Positions 34,889 to 46,674 of a stretch of 64,000 bases of DNA are shown one piece after another. The first letter of the stretch is position 1. Each line of letters begins with the position of its first letter. The stretch is from Chiua virens (lineage: Eukaryota > Basidiomycota > Agaricomycetes > Boletales > Boletaceae), in assembly GCA_019787685.1 (NCBI GenBank), contig JAHNUO010000002.1:62001-126000 (forward strand), given 5' to 3'. The notes beneath the pieces were generated by a model that was given only the letters and a program-made list of their open reading frames with translations, had not been told where the DNA came from and did no database searches. The position numbers and the translations under genes were made by a program.

Positions 34889-36047
34889 ATGAATTCTGTT
34901 CTTATCTCTCCGTGCTCTGAAACAACGACGAACGAACGAGATTTCTCCGGCAAGCAAGTCGGCCCATACCTTTTCTACTCTCTTATCGGTGTTGGTGCTG
35001 CTGGCAGCGTCTACAAAGCCGTCGACAACGAACAACCGTGCTCACCCACTCACGCAATCAAGTGTGTACGCCAGAGTCCCAGCATACGAGAGAGACGACG
35101 GCAACTTGCAGAAATGCTCAACCACGATGCCGTAATCTCATGCCTGCATATCATGATGCTGCACGATTTCTTTGAGGATGACGGCTACTATTTCCTCGTC
35201 ATGCCCCTATACGAGCTCGACATGTTCAAAGCCATCTGGGATAAAAGACTTTACTGGAGGAATGACTCCCTCATTAGGCAAGTGATTGTAGACTTACTCG
35301 AGGGCGTGTCAGCGTGTCACAAGGAGGGAATTTTCCACCGAGACCTCAAACCAGAAAATATAATGTGCGATGCGGACGGAACAAACGTGAAGATCACTGA
35401 TTTCGGTTTGTCGACAGACCGTCGGATATGCAACGATGGCGGCTGCGGCACCTCCTTTTATATGAGCCCAGGTCAGTCGTTCATTGCACCATATAATGAT
35501 GGTACTGACCGCCCTCGAGAATGCTGGGGAGAGAAAGGAGCTTTTTACCGCGCTGATCTCGTGGACATCTGGTCGTTGGGCGTGATTTTGTTCAACATGG
35601 TCACTTTTCGTTACCCTTGGGAGGAAGCCTGTCCGTCCGACACGGAATACTCGGCGTTTCTTTCAAGCAAAGACCATTTTTTGCACACAACCCCTATTTC
35701 GAAACCCCTTAGCGACCTCCTCTATAAGATGTGGCACCCAAACCCCATCGGGCGCTTGTCAATCCTAGAAATTAAGCGTGCAATTCTTGAGATAGGCTCG
35801 TTCTACAAACCGCATTGTCCCGAGCTGACTGCGCCATTATCACCGAAGATTACAAAGTCAGACGTGATTGATTCGTAAGTCTCTCCAGTTAGCCAGATTG
35901 AATGCGATTGACGCTGGATGTAGTCAGCAGACGTGTGTCGCTCCCATGGAAGACGAGAAAAAGGAAGACACACAAGTGGTGTTGATCTGTGACGCCCTGG
36001 CTAAGGCTCTGGCATTTGGGCGCAAAACACACAGCTCTGTACTATAA
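34889..36047 (+). CDS. Ran1/Sks1-like serine/threonine kinase, copy C
   Basis: Three exons (34889-35471, 35520-35874, 35924-36047) give 354 codons. Kinase motifs are complete: GVGAAGSVYKAV, HAIKCVRQ, HRDLKPENIMC, ITDFGLSTDRRIC, CGTSFYMSPE across intron 1, and DIWSLGVILFNMVTFRYPW. As in copy B, the apparent TAA stop after IDS is part of a GTAAGT donor. The third exon adds QQTCVAPMEDEKKEDTQVV and a short tail. It is closest to copy B by eye. Function beyond protein phosphorylation is inferred from the Ran1/Sks1 group. Confidence 0.83.
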
Positions 36048-36688
36048 TGATGTCCCCAAATAATAATACATTATAGCCTCTGAATCAAATCAGATGCGTA
36101 ACTTACATTCTCCGCTTGCCACTGGGTGAGAATTTGAGACGGCAGGCATGACCTCTGCATTAGCATCTGACTCAGGTTGACTCATAAGTGGACAGAGGAC
36201 GAGTGAGTCTGAGCCGCACTCAAGTATGTACCTGCACTTGACGGACGGACCATAATTATAAGTCGCTGGCGATCACGTTATTTGTGGATTGCTCGCCTCG
36301 TGTGACGTGAGGTCAGGGTTTGCAAATTGCGTGCCGGCAAGTTAGCAACGCGTAGTTTGGGGTGCAGTCACATTAATACGGACCTTGGGGTTCCATTGAA
36401 TCCAAAATGCAGTCCATTTCAATGTTCCGCCTACGTACTTCACCTGACAACTTGACCTAGCTGGATGTCGAAGCACACGACCGACGTCCGGCATCAGCCA
36501 TTACGGACTAGTATGCACACGCTCACGTCTCACCCGTTCAAGAAATGGGCGACCATACTATTACAATTCACGTGTGACCTGGTGAGGATAAATATATATG
36601 TACATGCATTCACTATTGGCCATTAATCACTAGCTTGGACTGTATGCATGAGTTGAAAATGAGCGTTGAAGTTGGGGTGCGTGATTTG
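36048..36688. other. Intergenic region
   Basis: Convergent gap between kinase C and the transporter. A short A/T run (ATAAATATATATG) is near 36590. No gene is supported. Confidence 0.5.
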
Positions 36689-37576
36689 TCAACAAGCCTG
36701 TACCCCATCCACAGGTCCGTTTCTCTTAGAGCACCCGCAACACGAGGTGACCGTAAACGAAGGTCCCTCTTTCTGTTCCGACCCGGACTCTTTAGGTTTC
36801 TCCATTTCCACCGACGGCGTCGCAGATCCAGTAGTGGGCGTGTGCGCGGCCTTGTCTGACGCCTTTGCACAACAACCTCCGTCAAATTCGTCTTTTCGTG
36901 CCCACCGGATCATCTTGAATCCCTCCCAACCGAACATCAGACTGATGACGATCGCCGTCACCGAGTCCACCCACCATCCGCCTTTCCAAACCCGAAAGAT
37001 CAAGGACCCGATGAGTAACACGATGGACAGTTCCATGCAGCAGAGCGCACACAAAGCTTCCCCGTGGAGGGCGCTTGAGTCGAGGGCACGAGCGAGGTAC
37101 CGTTTCATGAGATAGAGAAAGAACGTAAACCCAGTGGAGGTGGCAGCAATGATAATGGAAGGGAGGGTTGTAGATGGGTGATCGTGTGCCGCAAGGGAAG
37201 TACCAGACGTTGCAACACCGGCAACCGTGAGAGCGAGGAGGGAAGCCCCAATAATAATTGTTGCAATGCGTTCAATCCTATAGAGGGTAGCCGTCAGCGG
37301 AAGGAACGAAACCTCAACGAAGTATGGCTACCGAACGATCTTTGGGGATGTCTTGCTCTCCAAGTCATCTCCCGACTTGATAACACTGAGGAAGCGCCAG
37401 GTCACAAGGCCATCTGAAATGACCTCGACGGCGGACTGGAGTCCGTAAAAGACCAGTGCACGCGATGACGATTCAGCACCAAAGACGACGGACACGATAC
37501 CCTCGGCGGCATTGTAGAATACGCTGAAGATGCTGACTGCGATGGCGTACTGCTGCAGCCGGTGGCGAGATGGCAT
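36689..37576 (-). CDS. TMEM163/CDF-like membrane transporter
   Basis: Two exons (37576-37332, 37277-36689) give 278 codons. Six hydrophobic segments are visible: YAIAVSIFSVFYNAAEGIVS, ALVFYGLQSAVEVISDGLV, ATIIIGASLLALTVAGVA, SIIIAATSTGFTFFLYLM, LCALCCMELSIVLLIGSLIF and WWVDSVTAIVISLMFGWEGF. The order and the Asp-containing helix (WWVDS) resemble TMEM163 and cation diffusion facilitators, which move zinc or other divalent metals. The C-terminal tail is cytosolic and ends in a Cys cluster (TSCCGCSKR). The assignment rests on pattern resemblance, so substrate is open. Confidence 0.55.
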
Positions 37577-38748
37577 TGTAGATGGAGGGAGCGAATAAAT
37601 GCCCACGAGGAGTTACTTATGTATTACTGAACCTTGAGGTATCTCGGCTCGTCGAAATACGTTTCAATTTTGTTATCCGGTCGACGGCGAAATGTTAAAA
37701 TTGTTGCCGAAAGTTTTGTCAAAACGGGGATAACGTACGCAGTTTATGCGGAAATGCCTTCAGACAGTGACGGTTGAAACGCTGAGCCTGCAAGTGCCGT
37801 CTGACCAGTAAGATGGGGATATGGGGCACTGACGGAAACCTGGTGACTCAGATCTTGGCAGACTCACGCATACCGTTCCTCTCTGGAGTTTGATTAAGAA
37901 TCAAGAAGTGACGTGTTAAGCAGGTCTGACTCAGCGTTATGCCATCCAAGCCGATGCAGGTGCTCAGGAATGATAGGAGGGTATGATAGAACAGAAGAGA
38001 GGGTACGTACGCAAACCCCCAAGCTTCGGTTCTAATCCATTACACTGGGGCCACTTGATAACACCTGCTCTGCGTGGAGTGATAGGTGACACATCATTAG
38101 CTGTTTTAGCATACGTAGCAGAACTTAGAAGAAGGTTACATTGAAAGATGTCTGCCACGCAATGGTCTTGTGAGTTTTGAATGAGGATAGATCCTCGGTC
38201 TTGAGGTGATCCACCGCGGTAAGCGAGGCGCATTGCCTGGAAGATGGACCTTGCGATCCGAGGCCAAGTGAATCCGGTTCGAAAGAAGCAGAAGCACCGA
38301 CTTGAAAGCTCGCGACGGTCGGATTCGAGGAATTGCTATCGACACGTCCTTTCCAGTTCTGAGTGATATCAGGCGCCCGATAGGTTACATGAGACTTCCA
38401 CGTGGGTCAATATTCAGCCACTCGGTGAAAATCTGAAGGATCAGCGATCTCAATCGTGGGAGCAGCTACATAACGAGTCTTGTGGTCACCGGTTCCGTTC
38501 AGATCGACTGATCAATTTGACAGGAGATAGTTACGTGCCATGTACTAGGCCGGAGTCTGATGCTGGGTTCCAAATTGCTTGCGGTGCCACTGGCAGTGCA
38601 ATAATCGTCTGTAGTCACGCCACCCATACCACTGAAACCAGGCCTTTCTTTCCACTATTGATAGCCATTATCAACCAGAAAAACCAGTTTCGATGGCATG
38701 CCACAGGTTCCGATTATCGCTAGGTATGTATGTATCATCGTCAACCCG
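37577..38748. other. Intergenic region
   Basis: No supported exon in about 1.2 kb. Short open frames on both strands lack splice context. It contains the promoter of the transporter and the 3' flank of the PB1-like gene. Confidence 0.5.
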
Positions 38749-40470
38749 CTATTTCACATCGGTAGTTATGCACAACACATCCACGCTTAGCCTCACCAGC
38801 GGTAGGGGCACGAGAACGTGTGCAACGATAGGCAGATTCCTTCCAAACCTGATCCGACCCTTGACCCACGAGTTGAACTGCTCGTCTGTCCTGAAGTGGT
38901 ATTTGGGTTCGTTCCACAAGCTCCCGCTAAAAGAGAACGTGAATCCGAGCTTGGTCGCCACCCTCGACGTGAAATCGGCGAGGTCGATGTCCTGTGGCAC
39001 GCGAAACATCCAGATATCGTCCGTCGAAGGCACAAACACCTTGATGACGATCTGTCCGTCCTTTGGTGCCCATTTACGGTTCAGGTTGTGCGTCTTTGTG
39101 ACAGGCTCTTCGAATCGCAATTCGGCTGCGGGTTCAGGCTTCGTCTTCTGCTTGCGATGGAGGATGTCCAGGGAGGCACATCCATCCGCAACAGCATGGA
39201 GGATGCTACTCAAGGATATCGAGCGAGCGAGAGAAGAGCGTTGATGGCTACGTTTGGTACGTTTAGGAGGACTCTGTTTCGGCTTGAGAGCCTCGTGGAT
39301 GTACGATTCGGAGCCATCGCTAGTCGGTTCAGATGACGTGTCCACTTCCTCAAACAGGGATTGCAACGTGTCGGAATGAGTCGGCTCGTCGATTTCTTTC
39401 TTCAAAAGGGGTTCCTGCTCATCATCCGATGGATTCCCAGAGTTCAACGTAGGTTCAGACACTGAATGCATGTTTTCCAGATCCGCCGCACGATTTTCCA
39501 AGTGACCGCTACCGCTGACCGACTCAGCCAGCCGGCTCGTCTGGGGGGTGGATGAACTATCGTCATGGGCCATGGCCAGAGGTGTATCAGAGTCTTCTAC
39601 CGGTGGATTAGTCCGTGGGAGAACGCGACCATAGCGACGAGAAGACATTCTCAATGGAGTTCGGAGGTCACGAATACGAGGCGAAAGAAAGGTTCTATTT
39701 CGCGCATCATTCAGAAGAGGTCCAGGATCAGGCTTCCTAACGGTGGCCTTGCGCTCGAGCTTGATCTGAGGAATCACCGGCATCGAAAGCAAGAGTGGGT
39801 GCACTTCTTGATCCGCAGAATCCATGCTATACAAGGATTCCTCCTCGCTTTCACCATCGTCGTCGCTCACTTCGACGTGTCTGGAGATGCCGCAGACATC
39901 CTCATAAAAGGCCCGGGGTGTCTTCTGGAGATCGTCGTCGTCCACATCGCACGGCGGAGGAGAATCAGGACGGTCACAGATAGCGGCGGCGCTCTGACTG
40001 TAACGAATGGTATCCACGCGGATATCGTCGTCAATGCCGAGATGAGCGATATCGCCGACAGTACGCGCGGACGGGAAGTTGGTAAGCCAGGATTCCCTCA
40101 CGCAATTGGTGGAGGATACGAGCTGTGGTTCTGAGACGTTCCTTGGACGCCCATGTCGCTCCGCCTTGGAGGGTAGTCCACGGTTCGTAAACGAGGTTCG
40201 TCCGCGACCACGGCGTCTTGGCTGGTAAAGTTTCTTGAAACAAACCGATTAGAACGCCGGTGACTATTCGATGAGACGACTTACCGTCGATGCCCTTGCG
40301 TTGCTTGACTTGACAATGGGATAATGAGAGACATCGAAAGCGTCATTAAGGAGTGGGCTATCGGAACGAGCGTCGTGGATCATAGTCATGTGCGTAATTA
40401 GCGAAACAGATAGCGTGCAGACTTGAAGTTCATTGAGGGATTCGTGACTATATGGTCCGTTTGTAGTCAT
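38749..40470 (-). CDS. Acidic disordered protein with C-terminal PB1-like domain
   Basis: Two exons (40470-40285, 40233-38749) give 557 codons. The N-terminal two thirds is disordered, rich in Ser, Asp, Glu, Pro and Arg. From about residue 440 a compact domain starts: APKDGQIVIKVFVPSTDDIW and MFRVPQDIDLADFTSRVATK, then WNEPKYHFRTDEQFNSWVKG. This has the beta-strand, Lys and acidic-loop arrangement of PB1 domains, which pair signalling scaffolds such as Bem1/Cdc24 or the NADPH-oxidase regulator NoxR. No SH3, TPR or GEF domain is present, so I cannot name it. A donor-like GTGAGG near the end may remove the last 17 residues in the mature transcript. Confidence 0.5.
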
Positions 40471-40910
40471 GTCAGCCTCATATCGGTGGCTGACAATATA
40501 TCACGCCTCAAGGCCTCAAGCTCCACGACATCACAGCTATGTGTTGGTTTGACGTCAAAAGGCCCCAGACCATCATATCTTGACGCCAGGGTGCTGCTTA
40601 CACCACGCACCAACCAGGCGCAAGCTGTAACATGCGGCTTTCGAGCATGCCACGTACTTCCTCATCCCACACGTACGGAACCAGTCCCTCGCCTTGAACA
40701 AGGCATTCGATCGATAAGCAACACGATTAAATGACTCGTTACGTATTCCTGAGTAAGGTAAGGTTTCTAAGTAGCAATCTACGCCACCCAATGTCTACAG
40801 GTTCTATGGTCATGAACCATCTTCGAAAAGGAAGGGGTATCAATCGTCTGCATGAATACGTATTCCGTTGCCAAAACGACCTCCGGAAGCTACACGAAAA
40901 GAGGGCATTT
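40471..40910. other. Intergenic spacer
   Basis: Lies between two minus-strand genes and contains the promoter of the PB1-like gene. No other feature is seen. Confidence 0.5.
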
Positions 40911-42209
40911 TTAGGATATCAGAGCGCCAGCAGCCGATGCAGAGCCGTCGTCGTTGTACAGACATGAACCAGTGCCAGCATACGACGCTCCGGACGCGTC
41001 GTTTGTCTGGAACAGAGACCCAGACGTGGCCACAAAGGGGAAGTAAAGCGTGACATATGACGCACTGTCAAGAAAGGAAAAGGCTTCCTGGAAGAAGGCG
41101 ACTCTGGGAGGCAGTGTCAGAACTTGCTAGGGTGCGAATCGGAGTGAACTTACTGGTCAGACTGCCCCCCTGATGGGTTTTGAAGGGCAAACTCGGTGAT
41201 GACCAGGTCGTAGTTCTCGTGGCAGCGCCTCAGCAAGCTCTCGCGTACGGAAACCATCGGGGAGGACTTACAGGGAACTGAGCGTGCGCGGATTCGACAT
41301 AGCTCTGGAAATCGGAAAATGAAGCACTGGATATCCGTGCTTAGTGGCAAGAGGTAGTACAATGCAGAAGCTATACCTACCCGTACCAGTGCTGCCAGGA
41401 TGGAAACATGGTGAGTTGGGCTATTGGTCACAGAGAACCCGTTCGACCCACCAAATTGATGTAGTCAAAGTAACATTGTCCGGCGCAAGCGCTAATCATT
41501 TCAGAGAGCCAACTTAGACCCTGACCAGACGTCGTACTTGAGGTGACGGCAGGGAGAGCCTTCTTAATAGGCTGTCGTGTTTCCATGTTAGCATATACTC
41601 AGGTCGCCGAGTACTGGGTTACTTACCAGGGCGTTGATGTATTCGATATACCAAGACGCAGCGGAGCTAGCAGTGATGCCGTTGACATCCGGTTCATTCA
41701 ATGTGAAGACGGCTAGAGAGTCAAAAGACAATGAGATAACATAGCATAGAGGCAGGTATCTGATAGAGGAACGTACTCGCCCATCCTTGGCTTTGCCACC
41801 GGGAATAGAGATCAGCGATTGGACTAGAACTGCAGTCGGTGCAGCGTTGCATGCCGATGAAGCCGAGGTTACCGATACCGCCAGTCGTCGCCGGTTGGTA
41901 GGTTTCATAGTCATATCTAGAGGAGCAAGAATGAGTGAGAAGCATGTGAAGTTGGAATAGCATACATTGCAACTACGTCACCAGCACCGTTGTTAAGTAC
42001 TCCGGGATTTCTACAATGTGTGTCAGGACGGGGACATATATCCCGCGAAATGGTCGTACAATGATCCGTTGTCTGCCAGTGGAGAGAGGTTAGTCGTTCG
42101 ATCTTGAACTAGTGTGTGGTGACTTACACCAAGGCCAACAGAGACCCCGCTTCCCTGCGCGAGCAGCAGCAGCGAATATCGAGAGGACGAGGAAGGATGA
42201 AAATATCAT
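40911..42209 (-). CDS. Secreted GH128 (Asl1-like) beta-1,3-glucanase
   Basis: A six-to-seven exon gene. A signal peptide (MIFSSFLVLSIFAAAARA) is followed by GKRGLCWPW, NPGVLNNGAGDVVAIYDYET and LGFIGMQRCTDCSS, blocks typical of the Asl1-like glycoside hydrolase domain. The first catalytic Glu is in VFTLNEPDVNG, and the second in ENYDLVITEFALQNPSGG. The C-terminal block runs FLDSASYVTLYFPFVATSGS and closes with a Cys-containing end before TAA at 40911-40913. Such enzymes cut beta-1,3-glucan at the fungal cell wall during growth or autolysis. Exon joins around 41157 and 41114 restore the family sequence. No break was seen. Confidence 0.82.
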
Positions 42210-42254
42210 GGGGGGATGAAAATGTATGCTAAGGCTCTATGGCCTAGTGGGCTG

Positions 42255-42261
42255 TATTTAT
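42255..42261 (-). promoter_or_regulatory. TATA-like box of the GH128 gene
   Basis: ATAAATA on the minus strand, about 45 bases before the ATG. Spacing agrees with the other two boxes noted in this window. Confidence 0.4.
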
Positions 42262-43319
42262 GTTGAAGCTTCCCCGCCATACGGACAGTGGTGAATTCCA
42301 TGGCGGCAATGCAAAATTACTCTGGTGACCAGACTAACGGAAAATGGTCATCGAGTTGGGCTGACAGGTTCTAACAAGTGACTTGAACATATCACGCGAG
42401 GAGGAAATAACGAAAAAGTTTTGATATCCGTAGTGATGTTGCGCTATACCTTGATCAAATCTTCGGAACCTTGGAAACGGATAGTTTATCTCCGGCTGGT
42501 TGAGAGCAACCAGAATGGAACAACTAAGTATACAACGTACTGGCAGCAACTGACCATCACTTATCCATTTGAGTTCTGCATAGCGGGGCTGCGCGTTGAC
42601 AACTCTGATGGTTGAAATGACCTGTGCTAGGCAGCAAAAGATGGCAGTTGTCTTGGACAGAATACAATTAGAAGCCGGATCCGTGCGTGTAACTTTGCGT
42701 ATACAGGGTCAAGTTGACCAGGACGGGGGTCCGTCATCGTCGACTCGTCGATTCGACGTCGAAGGGGGAAATGGTTGAACGAGGAGCCACGTGATCCGAG
42801 CTAGGCAGTTGAAACCCGAGGAATCGGTGAGGATCGAGCTCATCGACGTCCACCACTTACCAAGTACTGTGCCTCTAAATCATGGTCAGGTTAGACTGGA
42901 CAAGCTAGTCCCGTCGCATGTCACCGTTTCTTTGGCTATGCGCTGTTGCTGACACAGCGTGAAGTGTTGGCACAGCACTATAGGCTAGACAACAGTGATA
43001 CTCCAAGATTTCGTGTGTTACACTGTGTAACGTACGGAACACTCACTGCGGTATTTACTCGCAATGTTACGACTACCAGGATGACGCGCTGAGCAGCGCT
43101 CTCAATGTTTTCAATTCTCCTCCCGACGTCACCCTCATCCTAATCTGACGCCATCGCATCTCCTGGGAAACGTGTTCCCGGTTCCATTACTTCTCCTTTT
43201 GAAATTTGCAAGCGGCTGACCATCCTCTGAATTCCAATCTAAACCCCTCGGAGGCTGACATTATTCTGGGTTATATAGACCAGCCACTCATCTCCCTACC
43301 CTTCAGTTATCGAACAATC
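42262..43319. other. Intergenic region
   Basis: About 1 kb between divergent genes; no exon chain or repeat was found. Both upstream regulatory regions must lie here. Confidence 0.5.
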
Positions 43320-43952
43320 ATGTCTACGATTCCATCTGGCTCCACCGCACTCTCGCCCCACCGCACTCCTTCCGTCGCTGACTCCTCCGGCCTGACTGCT
43401 CCCCTGCAGTCCCATTGTCTGATTGGGACCGGCAGGCTCTCGTTCGCCATCGTCTCCGTCGAGAATTATCTCTTCCATCGACGAGGGACTCCCAAGAGTT
43501 CGTGTGCGAGCGATGCTAAGGCGTCAGGTTCAGGTGGTCTTTTCTCACCCTTGTGCCCGCGAGGTTCGCGGAAGGCGGCTGGACATTGTGTTACAAATGA
43601 ACTGTCAATCAACGTCGAGACAGGACTTGACGTGAGTCGGACACCCATTGATGCTTTTCAGTCCAGCTGATATCCGCTTTCACCAGGATGTTAGCATGGT
43701 CTACGCGAGGTACTTTCATCCTACATTTTGGAGTGTGAGTAGATTGATTGAACATCGTGAATATCATATTGAATGGTGTTTCGTAGCCGGTCGAATCGCA
43801 GCCGGCGATGAGCGCGGAAGGCCCAGATCCAGGCAGCTTCCGCCGTAGGTGTGGCCGGAAAACTGGGACGCGAGTTGGTCGGGGCATTCCCTTCCGTCCC
43901 AGGTGCACCAGACGATGACTCGTCCGAGGATTCGTCCGAGACCATGGCCTGA
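43320..43952 (+). CDS. Hypothetical protein, Ser- and Asp-rich C-terminus
   Basis: The downstream exons are convincing. One reads STSRQDLTPADIRFHQD and VSMVYARYFHPTFWS. Across an intron with donor GTGAGT (about 43735) it continues AQIQAASAVGVAGKLGRELV, then GAFPSVPGAPDDDSSEDSSE and TMA before TGA. The N-terminal exon starting MSTIPSGSTALSPHRTPS is in a different frame from the next stretch, and I could not place that join. The family is not recognised. Confidence 0.4.
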
Positions 43953-44022
43953 TCAAACACTGATGCCTCCTGTGCGACTGACGACGGGATTGTCGTGATG
44001 TCTCCTGGATCATCCTGGAGCC

Positions 44023-44925
44023 TTGAACTGTACGGTGATTCATTATCGGATGTCGACTCGGATTGCTACTGTTCAGCATACGATTCTTGGCAATGCAGCC
44101 TGCGAAAACTGCAGACATCCAGTGGACATGCCGCACATTCGTGCTCAGGCTACGAAAAGTGCCGACGTCAGCATTCGGGCCAGCAGTTCGCCACCTGGAC
44201 CCCACGATCCTCCTGATCGTTCGTCTTTCAAATTCGACTTTTCGCCTTATGGTGGGGTCAAACAAGTCACCGAACAAGATAACACCCACATCCCGATGCG
44301 CATCCGTTATCGCGCTTGTCACCGCATTAGGATTCGTGCAGATTACTCGCACCGGTGCAATAGGCCCTCGACCCCCGCTTTCTCCCATCGCAGAAGCACT
44401 CGAGGAGGACTCGTTGGAGCGCTTATGGTCCACTGCCAACTCTGGATTTCTTCTCTTCACCAGACGACAGGATATTGACAACCGGACAAAGCTCTTCTTC
44501 CACTACGCGAGGATACGAGATGGGCGATGTGTCGTATTTTACCGAGATCTCGAAGTACTACCATCTGGTAGGTACCACGGCGACGAAGCTTCGTACCTCG
44601 ATACTGCCAGCACCGAAGTCCCTGGTCCCTGGTCCTACCAAGTACTGCTACTGCCAGTGCTAGCGGAAGTTCGTCGAGCGGCTCATCCAAGCCTCGATCG
44701 TCCGCTGACTCTGACCATAGCGACGACAAGGATGACACAAATTTTCCAGGCTTCGTGCATACATCCTGCAGATTCCTGGACCAGGTTGACCAGGCAACGA
44801 ATTCAACTTGGAATATCAACGTTCAAGATGATCACAACGGTCGAACGACACGAACGACCTACCACGTTCGCCGTGCTTCACGAGGGTCAGGATATCATGC
44901 GGAGTTTCCTCGAAGAGCTTCGTGA
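44023..44925 (+). CDS. Hypothetical Ser- and Asp-rich protein
   Basis: Two exon-like stretches join well: LTTGQSSSSTTRGYEMGD through ISKYYHL to 44567, then intron 44568-44610 (GTAGGT...CAG), then HRSPWSLVLPSTATASASGS and SADSDHSDDKDDTNFPGF to TGA at 44923-44925. Upstream stretches (ACENCRHPVDMPHIRAQATK, PPDRSSFKFDFSPYGGVK) look coding but in another frame, so at least one intron is unplaced. All three forward frames and one reverse frame are long and open here because of base composition, so the model is weak. Similar acidic fragments continue to about 45.06 kb. Confidence 0.3.
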
Positions 44926-45908
44926 TTTTGAGTCAGGTCTCAGACGTTCGAGGAGGACTCTGACTACAGCAACGACGAGGACATAGGTCTCACACCTTTC
45001 CCGGTTTATGAAAGCACCAGGCGAGACTCGCTGGAGTCGACTTCCTGGACCTCTATCCAATGGCGATGTCTGAGAAGATCAAACGTGTACACGGACTGCG
45101 CTTGCCAAATCCGCTGCGCATCTGGCCACCGAACCAAACGTTAGGAGGATCGGAAGCCGTCGCTCTCCTCAACCTTGCTCACGGGGGAAGTGCAAATCAT
45201 CTCTCCAAATCCTTAGGCTCTCGCCTGCTTCGCTACCGTTGAAGGCCTCCACACTCACAGACATAACCATTCGCTGTGGTATGGTCCGCTTATTGTTCAT
45301 TCATTCACCCCATCATCCGTGCTAGCCGACTTCCGTCGCTCCCTTCTACCTTGGTTCCGTCTTTGGCAGCCATAGTACGTTCCCCGTTCGTTTGACTATC
45401 CTGACGGTCACTCTGATCACCTTGATTCCCAAGCCAATTCCAACTATCGTCACTCAGTTATCAGGACCCTACTTGTGCGCATCGCTCATTCCTTGCAGGG
45501 GCACTGGTTGATTCAACCTTGTTCTCCACAGTAGCCATTCTTGCAAATTTGGCATCTGGGATTTGGTCCGATCTTTCTTGGATTGGTGGGTTTTATCTAG
45601 ACGGCTCTTTTTCAATGGGAATTGAATGGTTCTTTGGTAGTTCGTTCCGCCTGTCTGCAGCGGGTACGCAATTTGTTTGCTACCCTCACCGCATCCAACT
45701 CTCGTCTGGTTTCATGCGAATTATTCTCGCGTCTTGGTTCGGAAGAGCAAGTTTACTTTCCTAATCTTCATCATTTTGGTGTATTTGGTGGTTCCCGTTT
45801 GTGACCGATTTGGATTTGTTGGAACTTGATGCATAATAACACATAATACTACATATTTCACGAGTTCAGTTACTTCGAGTAGTTGTAAAGGTAGTTAATT
45901 AGGAAAAT
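44926..45908. other. Spacer with acidic coding-like fragment
   Basis: Just after the preceding gene, about 44955-45130, a stretch reads SQTFEEDSDYSNDEDIGL and may be a further exon. From 45.2 to 45.9 kb I see no supported gene. Confidence 0.3.
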
Positions 45909-46674
45909 CTACACTAGTGTCATATAGCTATTCCGATCGACAAACGGATTAACCAGGAATGAGGACGCAAGGTCAAGGACGTTACTACTTTTCCATTCAC
46001 GAGGAGCTGCTGGTCCAAAGTTAGGAAAAAGATGGCAACTGCGGCAAATCTTCTCAACATCGATTACACTTGCAAGCCGTCGTCCCTGCTGGACAGAGCG
46101 AGAAACTTGGTATAGTTGAAGATTCGGATCCATTTGTCCGAATGGCGTGAACCATTCAACATAGGCGAGGTAATCAGGCTGTTTTGTCGCTGCCGGAAAC
46201 AGCGCAGCCATGTCTTTCTTGCGGATTTGGAACACAACACGAAGTCGTGCAACCTGATAATCTAGCGCCAACATCGGTATTACTTGCCAATGAGTTGGAG
46301 TGAGTGTAAACAGTAGTTTGAAGCTTACTGTGTGCCCCGATTAGTGATGAGCGTTCATGGTTACCGTGATGAACCAAAACCGTGTCAAATCGGCCAGGTA
46401 CTATTTGTCCTCGTCTGTCTTTTGATGCCGGCTTGACATGAGCGACATCCAGGGTGCTTGAATCTACCGGTGATGATGGATCCTGAATAGTGAATTTGAT
46501 CTTGTGGAATACCTGAACTGACGAAAAGCGAAAATAGATCTTTGCCGACTGCCTCTCTACCTCGAGACTGGAGAGAGAGGGATCACGATGGCTAACAATG
46601 TACCGAGCAAGTGCATCCCGAAAGTACGTTGCACCATAGTCCGTGACCAACGAGCTGAACGAGACAGCCCTCAC
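45909..46674 (-). mobile_element. Plavaka-type transposase, C-terminal remnant
   Basis: Two exons join at about 46330/46290 through a GTAAGC donor, restoring SLIGAH plus IPMLALDYQVARLRVVFQIR. Then follow YLAYVEWFTPFGQMDPN, LYQVSRSVQQGRR and ICRSCHLFPNFGPAAPREW, the C-terminal end of the very large transposase-like proteins of Agaricomycete Plavaka elements, as I remember the family. About 240 residues remain, without any premature stop. The transposase core that should lie upstream (46.7 kb and beyond) is missing, so this is a 5'-truncated copy, or possibly a captured domain. Confidence 0.6.

Noticed and set aside
43609..44481. Long minus-strand open frame of 290 codons
   Set aside because: Rich in Arg, His, Ser and Pro with no domain. 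It lies opposite convincing plus-strand exons with good splice sites, so it is an antisense shadow.
44063..44986. Plus-strand open frame of 307 codons
   Set aside because: The Ser- and Asp-rich frame with a clean GT-AG join runs through the same bases. This one has shadow-like composition.
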